Positions 44,040-57,500 of a DNA stretch of 64,000 nucleotides are shown piece after piece. Each line of letters starts with the position of its first letter. Within the stretch, counting starts at the first letter, position 1. Source of the DNA: Xanthostigma xanthostigma (lineage: Eukaryota > Arthropoda > Insecta > Raphidioptera > Raphidiidae); contig OY754468.1 in NCBI GenBank assembly GCA_963575645.1, positions 26,250,465 through 26,314,464 on the forward strand, given 5' to 3'. Under the pieces are notes generated by a model. The model was not told the DNA's origin, did no database searches, and worked only from the letters and a program-made list of their open reading frames with translations. The position numbers and the translations under genes were made by a program.

Positions 44040-47019
44040 ACCCTGCATTGTCGACGACAACATTGTTTTGTTTTGAGTTTCTATTAACAACGCTGAAGAA
44101 ACAAATAAATAGAACTGAATTTTTAATCCCGTTGTGATCAAGCGTATATTTAGACCTCGTCTTGATCAAATAAAAATTTATTGTGTTTTCTTTATTTATT
44201 TTTATTTTATATAAATAGATAAAAAATATTATATATGAACAGAAGCTGAGATAGTAAATACGTTAAAAATCCAAAGCTGCATCAAATTGATCTTGTAATA
44301 GATATAATAATCTATATACTTAGATAACGTTTGAAGGTGGTATATTTGATATGGAAATAATGAATTGAGTATTGAAATTTGGCATATACTTACAAATACA
44401 CAAACTTAACAACAATTATTAACCCAGAGGAATTAAAAGCTCATTTTAATGACAGGGATTTTGATATCTACTCCGAATAATGAAATTGACATGCGTGCTC
44501 TTTGTTAAAATCCACAAATTTTCAGATTTAGTGTTCCAAAGTAAGAAAACTTTTTTGATAAATCGCGTATTTCTGGAACCGATTAAACGAGAATAATGAA
44601 ACTTGGAAAAAAAACTACTTACTTGAAATGGTGAACAAGGAAGTAGTGGATTTTTCGAGATACTGTCCCTATTAAGAACGAGCGTATAACGTTGGTGAAG
44701 ACGGAAAGAACAGCTAGTATAAAATAAAATGGGGCTCCATGCGTACTGTGAGTTTAAAATATACAGGTGAATCGCGATAAACGCAAATTATATACGATCG
44801 AAAATAAAATCATTCCGGCGTATGTTTTAAATCTAAATAAACCCACATAAACGATGAGCCTGTACTATTTCAAATTCATTTACAATTTCTCAATAGAAAT
44901 ACGAAATAAATTAGCGTCAAGAAAATCATATGTTTTAATGATTAATTCGGTTGTCGAAAATAGATTTGAAATATGCAAATACACTCCTCTAAAAATTCCG
45001 GTAACGTAGAACGCTACTGATTTTGTAATTTGTTACGCATAAATGCTTTTGTCTGTACCAATGGACAATGACATCCGGTGCCACCCCAATATCTATCAAA
45101 ACCTTAGTTGAATGCAAGGGCCTGATAGTCTTTGAAGTGATTATATTAATTGCTCATTTTTCAATCTCCGGTTAAAAACAATGAACTACCAACTGTAAGA
45201 ACATTATGTATTTTTTGTCAAAATATATTTACTCGAAAAATTGAAAAGTTTATTTCTTATACTTAGTCCGCATGGAATTTATATTTGTTCGGTTGGCAGA
45301 GTTTACGAAAGGACTTCCCTATTTTTTTTTTATAGCCTAAGTTACTCCTTGTAATACTATCAGCTATCTGCCATTGAAAGTCCCGTCAGAATCGGTTCAT
45401 TCGTTTCGGAGATTAGCCGAAACAGACAGACAGACAGACAAAAACTTTAAAAATTGTTTTTTTTTTATAAGTACCGTACTATATACTTTCATATGCATTT
45501 AGGAGAAAGCTGTTATTTTGATATTACAAACAGACACTTCAATTTTATTTATATGTTTGTATAGACAATGGACCGATTGATTGTAATATAAAATCTTATA
45601 AATGTTATCACAAGACTACGCTACTATTGGACCCAATCAAAAACACCCCATCCGATGTTAAGATTAATTTTACAACTTTTGAGCCCTGTACAAAACATAC
45701 TTTCAAAACTTTACAGCACGAGTCATTTAGGCTCGAAAAATTAGCAAATGCTTGACGAAAAGTATTAACACAGGTTATTTTGACTTCTACTAAATGAACA
45801 TAATCAGTTTCTTACGGAGCTCAAGAAACGGTGCTATTGCAATTGGAAATATTTTTTTTTTATTTTTGCAATACTTTTTTCAATTATTCACACCCCGTCA
45901 GATTTCGAAGAGGTCAATTTTGTTTTAGTTTATTGTGACTATAACACCGCATAATGTTTTCCACATATTAAGTTCATAAACTGTAATTCAATTGAATTTA
46001 ACAAGCCCATTAAACTCTAATAAGCGCTGTAAGCATTTTATTTATAGCCATTTGAAACTAAATTCACAACTACAAATTATTCTGAAAATAATGAAACCGG
46101 TAACAATATGTGCCAACTCATTTATTTATTGTTAATTTTTAATCCAGTAACGTGTTGGAGCATTGTTTTAATATCCAGTAAGTCAATTGTACAGTGTGAT
46201 TGAATCGGTGACGTTGTGTTGGGAATGTTCAAATGAACGCTTGTAGTTCATTTAATGGAGGGAGAAAACATTGTACAACACACACACATAATATTAAAAA
46301 GTTTAATTTATGTATTAATGCAGTGGACATTAAATACTATTCAGTGTTTGTATCATTGATTGCTACAATAAACCGATCTGAAGATATTTTCATTCAACTA
46401 AAGTTGCCATAGCGCACGGAGTTGGCCGGCCAAGTCCTCGCAAAGCACGAATAATTGCGAGTCCCTCTACATTTCTTAGGCTAGTTACGTTACAGAACTG
46501 ATATTTTTCAAGAGGAGTTAAGGTTACCATAAAAAAGCAATATTCCGAATTTCATACGTCTAGATGGAATAGTTTCCAAAAATCATGATTTTGGGCATTC
46601 ACTGACTGACTGGATAAATCATAATAGTTCACAAGCATCAACTGGTCGTCGGAAGATTACTCGCGTTGTGATATAATGAAGTGCCATACTATGCTAAATA
46701 CCCTGGGGTTCTGGGGAAGGGACACAGGGGTTCCGCGGTCTGTCTGAGAATTAAATTGTATTTCTTTGTTACAATAAATGTTTTGCAATACTTACAATAA
46801 TTATCTTTCATTTATAATTTGTTATTTCTTCGAGTCTATAACATGAAAATATTCAAACTACAAGGTAAACATTTTAGTTATCAAAATAGCCAACTAGGGT
46901 TCCGCCAAAAAAAGTATGATCAAATAAGGTTCCATGACCAAATAAAATTGGGAACCTCTTGTCTAGATAATATTTAAGTATAATAAGTAAGAATATAACT
47001 AGACAAAAAGTATTTAAGT
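44040..47019. other. Non-coding DNA with retroposon-like phrases
   Basis: At 45280-45450 there is a typical insect repeat phrase (gtcagaatcggttcattcg...gaaacagacagacagac). At ~44690-44720 acagctagtata resembles a Helitron 3' end but is unconvincing. Otherwise AT-rich, with no gene. Confidence 0.4.
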
Positions 47020-47290
47020 TCCACCAAACACATAAATGTGAAAAATGGTCAAGTTCGATACAATGAACAAGTGGGTTTGCTAGCTTTGACGAAAAAAGAA
47101 AGTAAGATCTAACAAGGTGCCAAGTTTTCACTTGGTAAGTTTACACGAGCCATTCGTTTATAATATAAAACATAAAAGCTCTCTAGGTGAAAACTTGGCA
47201 CCTTAAATCTCACTTTATTTTTTCGTCAAAGCCGACAAACTCACTTGTTCTTTATCGAACTTGGCCCTTTTTTCACATTTATATTTTTGG
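47020..47290. mobile_element. Foldback element
   Basis: The left arm (aaatgtgaaaaatggtcaag, ttcgatacaatgaacaagtg, aaggtgccaagttttcac) is mirrored by the right (gtgaaaacttggcacctt, cacttgttctttatcgaa, cttggcccttttttcacatt). Centre ~60 bp. Confidence 0.65.
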
Positions 47291-47396
47291 CACGATATTT
47301 CTTTCACTTAACCCCTTATTTGCAGCGTTTCTTTAACTTTTTTACTTACGGACCCCTTGATATACATAAATAAAGTAGTTTCTTTAGCCTTGATCC

Positions 47397-47573
47397 TAAG
47401 ATAGCGGCCGTAATAGATGGTTAATGACGTAATTAAAAACGTGTTCATGTAACTGAATGCCGCTTTTTGCGTTACGGTGGTGCCGCCGCTCCTGAGAAAA
47501 CCATAACGTGCATTTTGTGTCACCGTCATATTACGGCCGTTATACTACCATACCGCTATCTTAAGGCCGCTGC
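47397..47573. repeat. Inverted-repeat element
   Basis: taagatagcggccgtaa (47397) is mirrored in two parts by ttacggccg (47531) and ccgctatctta (47563-47573). It directly abuts the Harbinger-type element to its right. Confidence 0.5.
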
Positions 47574-47998
47574 ACACGAGGCTGGATTTGCCGCTAGATT
47601 CCTTGCTATAGATTTAACTACTAGTTTTCTAGCGCTGGTTTTCTTAATTGCTTTTATGTGCTCGCTTCACACGAGACATCGTTTCAAGCTTGTTTTGGAG
47701 ATAGATCTGGTGCGCGCGCCTTGACAGTTCAAATATAAACACTGAGCAAAACGTGTCTATTGTCTGACTCTGGGCGTTTTTGTTCATGTCGCCCACGCTA
47801 CAAGATAATGTTTCCTGATTGGTGGTTCTTGCTCAGAGCAAGCAGAGGACCTAGCAAGAAAAATATCCCCTGTTATAATTTTAAAATCTATCTTGTAATC
47901 TAGCAGGCGAGCCCGCAGTTACGTCATTTCCAGCCTCGTACCCAGCCTGCCGGCCAACAGAATCCAAGCAGTGCTTCCAGCCTCGTGTACAGCCGCCT
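47574..47998. mobile_element. PIF/Harbinger-type MITE
   Basis: Ends AGGCCGCTGCACACGAGGCT and AGCCTCGTGTACAGCCGCCT are inverted with two mismatches and flanked by TTA on both sides (47571-47573, 47999-48001), the 3-bp target of Harbinger transposons. The ~380-bp interior has no ORF of note. Confidence 0.7.
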
Positions 47999-48821
47999 TT
48001 AGGAAACCAAGACTTAAGTAACCTTCTTCACGCACGGCTGATGAAAAACCTCTTCAATTGGAGTCTTCCAGGCTTGCAAAAAAAAATTGTTTATATATTA
48101 TATTCTGATTATTGAGATTTTACTTTGATCTTGGGCCATCTCCTCAGCATTTCAGTGAAATATCCTATGCGGAACGTTTCATGTAGTAAAGCATTGCGTG
48201 CTAAGTTTTTTGTAAATATTTATTGTTTATAAAGTGGCATGCGTCATTGAGAAATCGAAGATGAAGCGTGATATATGTTGTGCAGTACCGTATTGTGTTA
48301 GTAGATCAAGTGTAAAAGTTGTGATAAAATTATTAAATGGAAAAGTGACAGCTGTCAACTGATTATACACCGTTCATTTCATTTGAAACAAACTTATCCT
48401 TATCACTAGAGCTTGCATCAATGATTCTGTCACGTTTTACGATGTCACCAGTAGGTACTCGCGATTTTGAAGGATTACTATCATCTCAACGACAATTTTC
48501 TCCCTAGGAAATATACATTTTAAATAAAACATCGAAACCTCGTTTACTGTCAATGCAAACGCTTCGCATAGAGCGACCATATGAAATATTTTAAAATGGC
48601 CTTATTGCCTTCAGGTAAAGTCCCAATAGACTTAAGTATCAATTATTTTTATAATTGATAATTCTGTGTAGTCAGTATAAATATCATCGAGTAATGTTTA
48701 AGCATATTCGAGATACTGACAACAAAAAATGAGAAGAAAAACAATTGAATTGGTCTGCCACCAATGTTTTTCATATTATTCGTTAAATTCAATAATAAAA
48801 TAAAATAAATAAAAATTTTAA

Positions 48822-49366
48822 TATATATTCCACGTTTTTAAAATGAACTAACAAGTATAAAATATTTTTTTTATTACTCATGCGGGAAAAGTGGTATGTT
48901 TACGCACGCTGTTACGGTTGAAAAGTAGCTATTTTCATTTGCGTGCGGAAACTTTATTTGTCGCACTGAAATTATTGTTTGCCGCACGCAAATTCAGAGT
49001 TACCATAGTTACCAATACAATAACAATTTTAACTGAATTTTCAACTTTTTAATGATTTAATTTTAATTTTTATTACTTCTAATTTATTTTTATAATTCGT
49101 AATAAAATTTTAATTTAATTTAATTCGTAATAAAAAATAGTATGTGCAACTCGTGTGGCATTGTCGATTGCCGCACTAGTTGCACAATATTACTATTTTT
49201 AACTTGTAGGATTTGAAACGAAAAACGTAGGGCGCATTATTGATAGCTACTCTCTACACTTCTTATATACCTGTCGCATGCGCCTCACGTTTTTCGTTTC
49301 AAATCCTACAAGTTAAAAAAAATATTTTAAACTTGTTAGTACGTTTTAAAAACGTGGTATATTAAT
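48822..49366. mobile_element. Foldback with internal hairpin
   Basis: Outer arms (ccacgtttttaaaatgaact...acaagtataaaatat, 48829-48870; mirror 49318-49362) enclose ~450 bp. Inside, 49190-49318 is a strong hairpin: acttgtaggatttgaaacga against tcgtttcaaatcctacaagt. Probably one element inside another. Confidence 0.6.
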
Positions 49367-49592
49367 TTTTTTTATTTACGGCGTAAAAAAGACAGAAGTA
49401 TATGTTTGCACCCTAATGGTTCGTTTGCGATTTTATTCCTATGCTCAGTATAGAATAAAAGTATATGAGATTCACATACACAACGACCATGGATGAATGA
49501 AAATTTCGAACGACGTTACATGTCTTAAGACGTCAACATTTCTACATGCGATACGATATATTGACAAGAATGATAAAAATACAAATCAATAT

Positions 49593-49595
<3 letters not shown>

Positions 49596-49677
<82 letters not shown>
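49596..49677. repeat. (TA)n microsatellite
   Basis: About 40 uninterrupted TA units. The sequence after it (49680-49745, gtcgacaattttatttactt...cagacgttaatcaaag) resembles the interior of the Helitron at 29075-29122, so the tract may lie in a Helitron relic. Confidence 0.9.
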
Positions 49678-49679
<2 letters not shown>

Positions 49680-49859
49680 TATGGTCTGAGAAAAATTGGT
49701 CGACAATTTTATTTACTTGAAGAGTTCTATTCAGACGTTAATCAAAGATTTGATTTCTACATGCGTCTTAAGCAGGCTGAATCCAGATTGCGACTCGTTA
49801 TTATCTCCGAAATAGACATGATAATAATTACCTTCTCTAGCAGTAAATAATATCCCTCT

Positions 49860-50213
49860 ATAATATAAAACCGTAAATAGTCTATTCTATTATATTATGT
49901 TTACTGGCGCGGATGTGTCATGCCTGTGACGTCACTATGTACGTATGCTTCTGTTTTTGAAATGAACACACACATGCTTCTCTCATGTCGTGTTTTTTTT
50001 ATAACAACTTTAAAAAGGACACGCTGCCAGTATCACAACACCTAGAGTACTCCTTCAAATACATAGCTTTTCTTCAATTTATTGGATACTCGCTAAAACC
50101 GTCAAATTGACACCGAAAATACTTTTTTCGATGTTTTACTAAACGCATAAGATTATAATAGTTCCAGAGCCGATCGTTGGATACGCTGAAAAATGTGTCT
50201 GTGTCCTGTGTGT
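49860..50213. other. Non-coding DNA
   Basis: Nothing recognisable. Confidence 0.4.
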
Positions 50214-50505
50214 TAGCATTGGGACAGACAATTAATAAGAAGCCACAATTCTTATTATTATTTTTATTCTGCCGGAAACTGAAAAATTAGCGCTGCCGAG
50301 TGGTCGCAGCAAGATGAACTCTGGAACCCTGTAATGATATGAAAGTACTCGTTAAGACCGGAATTTCGACTTTAATTTTATTCATGTAGTCGATGACATT
50401 AGAAGGTAATTCAAAAAGTGACCGGAAGAGTCTATAGTATTCCATGCTCCGGCAGAATAAACATATTCATAATTGTGACTATCTATTTGCCTGTCCTAAT
50501 GCTAT
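50214..50505. mobile_element. Complete member of the CATTGGGACAGACAA-type family
   Basis: gcattgggacagacaattaa (left) is inverted at tttgcctgtcctaatgc (right, to ~50505). Inside, ccacaattcttatt / aattgtgact and ttctgccgga / tccggcagaa are also inverted. This copy shows both ends, unlike 12171, 13928 and 32785. Confidence 0.55.
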
Positions 50506-50579
50506 CTGTCTGCCTGTGTATAATACATAAGCAATCTAACGGTTGATTCTTTGCCTATAACATTTAACATAGTACCTTT

Positions 50580-50813
50580 TTACCCGACTACGGCGAAGCC
50601 AAAAGGAAGGATTATGAGTTCAGCAGTCTATGTATGTATGTTTGTATTTACGGATGTTCCACCGTAGCGCCTAAACTATTCATCCGATTTTGATAAATAA
50701 GGTGTCAATCGATTCGTTATTATGGCCCGGGTAACATAGGCTACATTTATATTTGAATTTTGGTCCCAGAGGGGAGCAAATTGAAAACAAATAAAAAATA
50801 AGTTCTAAAACTA
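50580..50813. repeat. Dispersed-repeat-like segment
   Basis: A cccgactacggcgaagccaa...aaggaaggattatgagtt start and a phrase ctattcatccgattttgat are typical of insect interspersed repeats. Boundaries are not resolved. Confidence 0.35.
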
Positions 50814-50817
50814 AAAC

Positions 50818-51058
50818 TCGACTACTGAAAAGTATGAAGCAAGAAAATATTCTCATCTGAGGATAGCCGTGGTCGTATTCTACCTCATATTATATGAGGC
50901 CTCTCTTATAGATGTATAGCGTGATGCACTTTGTCCTCGAGCTTATGATCGCTTACCATTGTTAAAATGCAATGTTTTGTTAGAAGGTAGGTGGCATATG
51001 ACCACGGCTATCCTCAGATGAGAATATTTTCTTGTTTCATACTTTTCAGTAATCGGGT
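50818..51058. mobile_element. Foldback with near-identical 57-bp arms
   Basis: Arms 50818-50874 and 51000-51056 are almost perfect inverses (ctgaaaagtatgaa.caagaa, tctcatctgaggatagccgt), so the element is young or under gene conversion. The centre (~125 bp) is unrelated and non-coding. Confidence 0.7.
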
Positions 51059-53949
51059 TTTTGGTTTTTAAATTTATTTTTTTACCGGACAAAATACAAA
51101 GGAGGATAATGGTTTTTATATGTTTGAATGTTACCTCGTGTGGGTCTGAATCTACTTGTTCGATTTTTTTAATCGAGGTGTCATTCGATTTGTCTTGATT
51201 ACTTGAGTTGTGCTATAAAATATGTTTGTGTTCAAAGGGAGAAAACTCTTTGTCAAAATTGTTTTCCGGCCAAATCGATCGAGAGGGAGGAGTATCAAAT
51301 GAATGAAAATTTTGTAGCTAATCCAAAAATGTATACTTTTTACGTATAGGTTACATTATTACATAAAAACGCTTTAACGTCGACGGGTTTTTATTTTTGA
51401 TGTGAAACCTCTATTGGCGCGCCTTGGCAGTAAAACAATGCCAAAAACATGCCGTCATGCCCCCTTTACGCCACCGCTCTCAACTCAGGCGCTCGCGCGC
51501 GCGTATACTGTACACTTTTGCTGCTTCTCTGTTTGGGCTATGCCTTTTTATCCGACTATAGTTCACGTCTGCTGCTATTTTTTTTACTGTTAATTTTTCG
51601 TTAGCATATAAAATATACTGTCTAAGTTAACTGTTCTAAAATCGTAAAATTTAAATAAATTCTATAGTTGAACGACACTAAATAATTTCGATAATAAGTA
51701 CATTTCAACTAAACCACGGCTATTCGGCATGCGATGGTATAAGTGGATTGTTTCATTTGCACCACATATTTGTTTTATTCACGGTCGTATAACTTAAAAA
51801 AAAATCATAAACAGAACTCATCATTTTCCCAGAAAATGAATAATTTTGTTAAGTTATTATTCATTCAAGTGCTAGTGACTTAATTTCACTGATCTCTATA
51901 GACTAATTGATAGCGATTGGCGACAATTGTGTGTAGCGGCATTTGATATTGGATGAATGACTTTTTTAGCGGCCTTTTTAATAGACGTATTGTAGAATAT
52001 ACGCTCAACAGCAAGGGGCTGTTTTTTAAAAACCGTATAGTAATATCTAAAGTCTATAGATTTGGCAAAGTACCGTAACCGTCCACCATTTTGGGGCATA
52101 CGATTGAATTAAAAGATATAAAAGTTTTTGAAATTAATGAAAAAAAATCATTCGGTGGCATATATCAAAAATGCTGTTGAAAGTTTCTATTTAAAAAATT
52201 TCTGTAAACTGTCTATATATAGAATGGTTTGAAAATAATCGTCAGTGATTCATATTTATATTTCACAATATAATATAAGCGGCACAGTTTCTATAAGTAT
52301 ATGACACGGGTGTTCTTTACACTGTTTGCTTTGCCGCTCCATAAACCTTGTATGTATGACTCACTGACGATTATTTTCCATAAGATACTTTTAAAAGTAT
52401 CTAAGAAACTTTAAAATCATAAATTATCATTTTTTCTAATATCTTTGAGGAATTAACTGTTAAGTATCTTGTATATTAGATGCTTTTTTAGAGTATTTTA
52501 TACAGTTCTGACTAACGTAGCGCGCATTAACTGTATTAATAATTCATAGTTTTTGCTAAAATTCCCCCCTCCTCAGAGTACCCACGTTCTACCACTTCTG
52601 AGAAGTTTCACGCACTGTAAAAAAGAGTAGCTGTCTATTCGCTATCCATTAATTATAGATCAGTGGCTATTTCTGCTTAAACATCAAGTGCTCTATAAAA
52701 ATTACGGTTTTAATTTATTTGTGGCGAGACGACCAATGATGACACACCATGTCTAGTTTCGGTTGATTTGCTAGGATGGTTCTATTAAATAGCACTGGTT
52801 ATTGCGAGATTGTTACACATAGTCGTCCTCTAGTGTTACCTGCATCATCGTCGAATACCATACGATATTATATAATTTAATCGTAAAAATGTTTTCTGTG
52901 ATCACATAAATAACTTAAAAAACAAATAGGATTTTGAACTCGATTTATCGTGAAAACGAAAAAGCAGGCATCAAAAATTACACTTCCGGTATATTCTCAT
53001 CTCAGTCTGAAAAACATTTTTGAGACCGTTAAAGCTGTTATCGTCGAATTTCGTCTACTCCAAAATTTGGTTTTTCAATTTTTAGTTAGCGCTTAGAGAC
53101 ACGCGCTATCCAGGTTTTTGTTAGAGGCTGATATACAAATAATAAAATAAAAAAATTGTTTTAGAAAGGTGAACACTGCACCGCCTAATTTAATCCCAGA
53201 ATACGCGTCTGTTTAACGATTACATATTTTATTGATAATTATTTCCTTAATAAATAACGGACTGTTTTAATTATCGCAATAAAAGATTTTTTAATTCAGC
53301 TGTATAATGAACAAACATTTTCGTACTTACAATGTGTAATCAAGCTTGCAGTATTGCCAACTCCACAATTTTTTAATTTTCCAAATCGCTAATTAGAACT
53401 GGAAATTGGAACAAAAACCAGTGATTTATATGATATTAATTATACATTACTACACTGTTTTGTCCGTGCACTTTTATTCGAAACGCGGTCAATGTTCACT
53501 GTTTTAAACGCAATCATTTGTTTCGATACGCATCTCTTTTGTCACACGCACAATGACATTGCGTTATGCACATATGTAGATGATTGTTGTGTGTTGTCTG
53601 CTGTCAACATTACCAGTCAAGTGGTTACTCGATGGTAATAAACTGTTTCTCCTCTGTTTCTATATGGTTATATTACTTAGCGGCATTTGTTTGTCACTTA
53701 CGAGGACAGATTCAATTTTATTAAACTGCAAAATCCATCGGGTCTAGTCAATTTGAATTATAAGTATTTGCATTTTGTGGCCATTTAAAAAAAAAAACTA
53801 TATTGAAAACGTTGAACAGTATCGAGGTCCTCCAATTACCCATTTCCTCTCTAGACTCTCTCCAAACGTAATAGAATCTGTATTTTTTTTTCATTTTATT
53901 AAAATATTCGTAAAGTTAATTCATAGTCAATAGATAATACGCCATGACC
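51059..53949. other. Non-coding DNA with one small inverted repeat
   Basis: At 52231-52382, gaaaataatcgtcagtgatt is mirrored by actcactgacgattatttt. A GC patch at 51405-51545 carries a 63-codon frame with no domain. No gene is supported. Confidence 0.4.
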
Positions 53950-54209
53950 ATAGACGTAGCAACGATTTTATCTTAGAGGGGGAGGGCAAATATTCAACTC
54001 TACCTATAATACCATTGCCAGCTGCTACTTATATACATAATTTGAAAACTGTTCATAGAAGCGAAATCGATCAACACGACTATCTGGAAAAATTTCGCGT
54101 CAAAGAAAATATGTAGATTATTGTAGATTTATCTTGTTATTTGTATGTGAACAATTAATATTATAGGGTGAGCCAAGCCCACATGGTCCCCCTTCTTGCT
54201 ACGCCAATG
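53950..54209. mobile_element. hAT-type MITE (aged)
   Basis: catagacgtagcaacg and cttgctacgccaatg are inverted ends. Flanking gccatgac (53942-53949) and gctatgtc (54210-54217) match at six of eight positions. G-rich and C-rich runs just inside the ends recall the MITE at 27567. Confidence 0.55.
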
Positions 54210-54265
54210 GCTATGTCTTCGAAAATTTAATGCCAGTGTAGCTTTTTACCGGAATTAGTTTATAG

Positions 54266-54557
54266 CAGGCCTGGGCAAATGGCGGCCCGGGGGCCGGATC
54301 CGGCCCGCAGTAGACTTTTGTCCGGCCTACGAAGCATTTTATAAATGATTATTAAGAGCGAAAATAGTTTGCCAATATAATTTGGCGCATAAAAAAATTT
54401 TTAGAAAAATAGTAAATAGCAAGAGCCACAACAGACGAAAAAAGACCTTTTTGTTGCGGAAATGAAAGGACCTTTTTTCTGCTCTCCAAATTTTTGGCCC
54501 ACGGTCAAATTTTCATCGGCAATGTGGCCCGACGGTCAAAAGATTTGCCCGCCCCTG
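54266..54557. mobile_element. hAT-type MITE with 8-bp duplication
   Basis: CAGGCCTGGGCAAATGGCGG and the right end ...GATTTGCCCGCCCCTG are inverted. Flanks gtttatag (54258-54265) and ctttatag (54558-54565) match at seven of eight. Subterminal ccggcccgc / ggcccgacgg blocks are GC-rich. The internal block at 54431-54473 is shared with 27651-27693. Confidence 0.75.
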
Positions 54558-54565
54558 CTTTATAG

Positions 54566-57500
54566 TTACCGAATTTTCATTTGTCTTTTAGATGGATTTT
54601 CTGTTTGTATTGAAATATTACGCTGAGATGCTATGCGGAAAGGAGATGACAATGTTTTGATTGGTTACTAACTTTTTCGCTTGAAAGTTCATGCCTTTAA
54701 AAACTGTTGGCAATCATTGACAGGTAACGACTCACTTCATGACACGAAGATTAAAATAAAGTGAAGAACCTTATTAATTCTTTCACACTGGCAATTTCAC
54801 AAACGAACTCAACATTCAAACATAAGAGAAAAAGTTGGGATATTTTAGTTTAAACAAAAACCACTTTTGTTTTTGTGACCGTGGAAATAAAATATTGCTC
54901 CCATATTCAGATTGAAGAGGAGCAGCTAATTTTACATAAGCGCCACTTGTCTTTTATTCAAACTTGTAGATATTAGATGCGGCAAGGAATATTTTTATGT
55001 ATAAATTGGGCAACACTTAGTCGCTCAGTAAACCTAATATTCTCCGTGAAATAGCACTTGACTTTAAATATGGAAAGTTTTAATGTTTTGTAACTTAATC
55101 AAAATTCTGTGATATCATCTTCCTGCGCAACAAATCATTTTTGTCCAGGAAGAAATAGAACAACCTAAAATATGCTTTGCCACTCTTTCAGCTAAGAAGC
55201 ACTTTTCCAAATTTAACAATAAGATCAGTCCTGTTGATGAGTTCAATAAAGAGAAAGTTCAATAAAATGTTTTTGTTTTATTAGATAAAAGGTGACGTTG
55301 ATGGTTGCGGCTACATTTATTTAACGTCTCTAGTATAATTTATAAACAATGTACGCTGTTGTTTTATATACAAACAAAATATATATGTATATTATACAGA
55401 GTAGTTTTGAAACTATTTTTAAGTTTTTGTTAATTATTAATGCATTTGTTAAAAATAATAAATTGATAATATGATTTGCTAGTAAGCAGTTGACGCTCTT
55501 AAAAATTGCATTTCTTGCGTCATAATTTAGATTTTCAAGGAACAGCGTATACTGTAAGCGCGTGCCAATCGCGAGAAATTAGTTGCTAAAACACGGCGCT
55601 GTTAATTTAAACCAGGTGCACTTTCGATGTAAATTAATTAATTTTATATATCTGCTAGAGATTAAAAGATATAGTATTTCTATACAATAAAACATTTAAA
55701 AATATGTTATTAAAAAGTTGAAAGTAAACAAATTTTGGTGTTTAAAAATTCTTTTAAAATATAATTTGCCTTCTGTATGAATATTTCTTCAGAATGTTAT
55801 AAGACTTCTAATTACATTGTTTTGATATAAACATTTAGATTTATTTTATGCATATAATAATCAATAATCTTTAATCTGCAATAACTTTTTTTTAGTTTAC
55901 CTACTTTTGAACATATTGACTGCATTAAAGGCCATTTATTTCTTCGATCGACGGTACACTAAACGAATTGATGTTGTTTAGAATTGAAACAAAGAAGGTA
56001 TATACAAATTTATGATTCACATACAAATAAATCATATTATTTATATTTTTAGTCCTGGTTTTGGAAATAATTTTTGGATCCAGTACGATAACTCGATGTG
56101 CCCAAATTTTTACTTATTTTTAAGTCAGAAAACGTTAAATTTTGACGTTCCAAAAAAAAAAAAAACTTTGCGGATTATTCACAAAATTCCTCAAAAATAA
56201 GTAAAAAATGGAACTACTTTTCGTCTTTCACTGTCATTTTTTTAATCTTACCAATCAGAAATCACGTATACACACGTCATAGCAACTGGTGTTGTTTTTT
56301 AAAGAACTTCCCCCAAACGCCTTCCTCTTTATACTGCGCAAAAAAAACGCCATCGCATCGACACGACCCCATATTAAAGAACTCCCCCCAAACACCTTTC
56401 ATTTTTCACTGCGCAAAAAAATATTAATTTATAAAAATCAATTTTCCGCACTTAAAACGGCTAATAACATTCTTATATAATTGTATATTTCCAGTGGATA
56501 TTTTGCACATCGAGTTATCGTATTCTAACCATAATTTTCTCATTTTTTATCATATTCCACACTCGGTCACACTACGAAACCCTACCGACAAAATAATATA
56601 TTTGTTAATTAATTCAACATTTACAAACTAAACTAAATTATACCATACAAACCCTTCAATATTATGTCATTCCGAATCTGGAACATATTTGGAACTCTAT
56701 ATTCTAGAGTTAAATTTAGATTTTAAAACGCGATTCATAATGCTGTGATACATCGAGACCTTTTGGTCCTGCCTCTAGGTTTCGTCAGGAACGTATTTAC
56801 ATAATGGCGAAAGGAGCCCTAATCCTGGACGGGAACGACTTAAGAGGGTGGCACGACTCCTGCGCCGATTTTGAATATCGGAAGTAATACGTATAACTAA
56901 GAGAAAATAAAACTGAAAGAGAGAATGAAAATCATCATTGCTTAGGGCACACATTTTACAAATACGTTCCTAGGTTCCGCCATCCGACCGATGCCAATCG
57001 ATTGAAAAAGAATTGCCTCAACAAATTTTCCTTGTGAAATATGACTAGAGCGGACCTGTGTCGTGTGTGAAAAAGAGCAATATGCGGATCGTCCGTTAAA
57101 TCGTGCCGGATGGACGGGTCTGAGACTCTAGCAGAGGTCAGCCGTGCAATGTCGCACCCTGACTAGATATACATTTAAAAATATACATATTGTGACTAGC
57201 TGTGAGTCGACCGTGACTAATACTGGCTTACAAAAATGTCTACATTGTTGCATAAAGATGCAATGCTATCTTCGAACCTAGATCTCCCAAAACAGTAGCA
57301 AATGTCAATAATTGGGATAATTATACAAGTTCATTTAGTAAATAATATATTGTGCGACTAGTGAGAGAAGGAGAAGATTCGATGAGCGTGAAATTTGCCG
57401 CACGAGCGTAGCGAGTGCGGTAACACGCGAGTGGAATATTCTCCTTCGATCAATGATCGCACATAATACTTTATTCAACTAGCACGAGTAATATGTAATT

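Noticed and set aside
47467-47724. 85-codon ORF over the 47.5-kb element junction
   Set aside because: It runs across two unrelated TIR elements (one ending at 47573, the next starting at 47574), so it cannot be a single conserved gene.
49497-49850. 117-codon ORF through the (TA)n tract
   Set aside because: A third of it is the translated microsatellite (alternating Ile/Tyr); the rest resembles a Helitron interior rather than a gene.
56745-56800. Another hammerhead-like core (minus strand cctgacgaaacctagaggca...)
   Set aside because: CTGACGA is present and a GACC/GGTC stem exists, but GAAA is replaced by TCGA, so the catalytic core is not complete.
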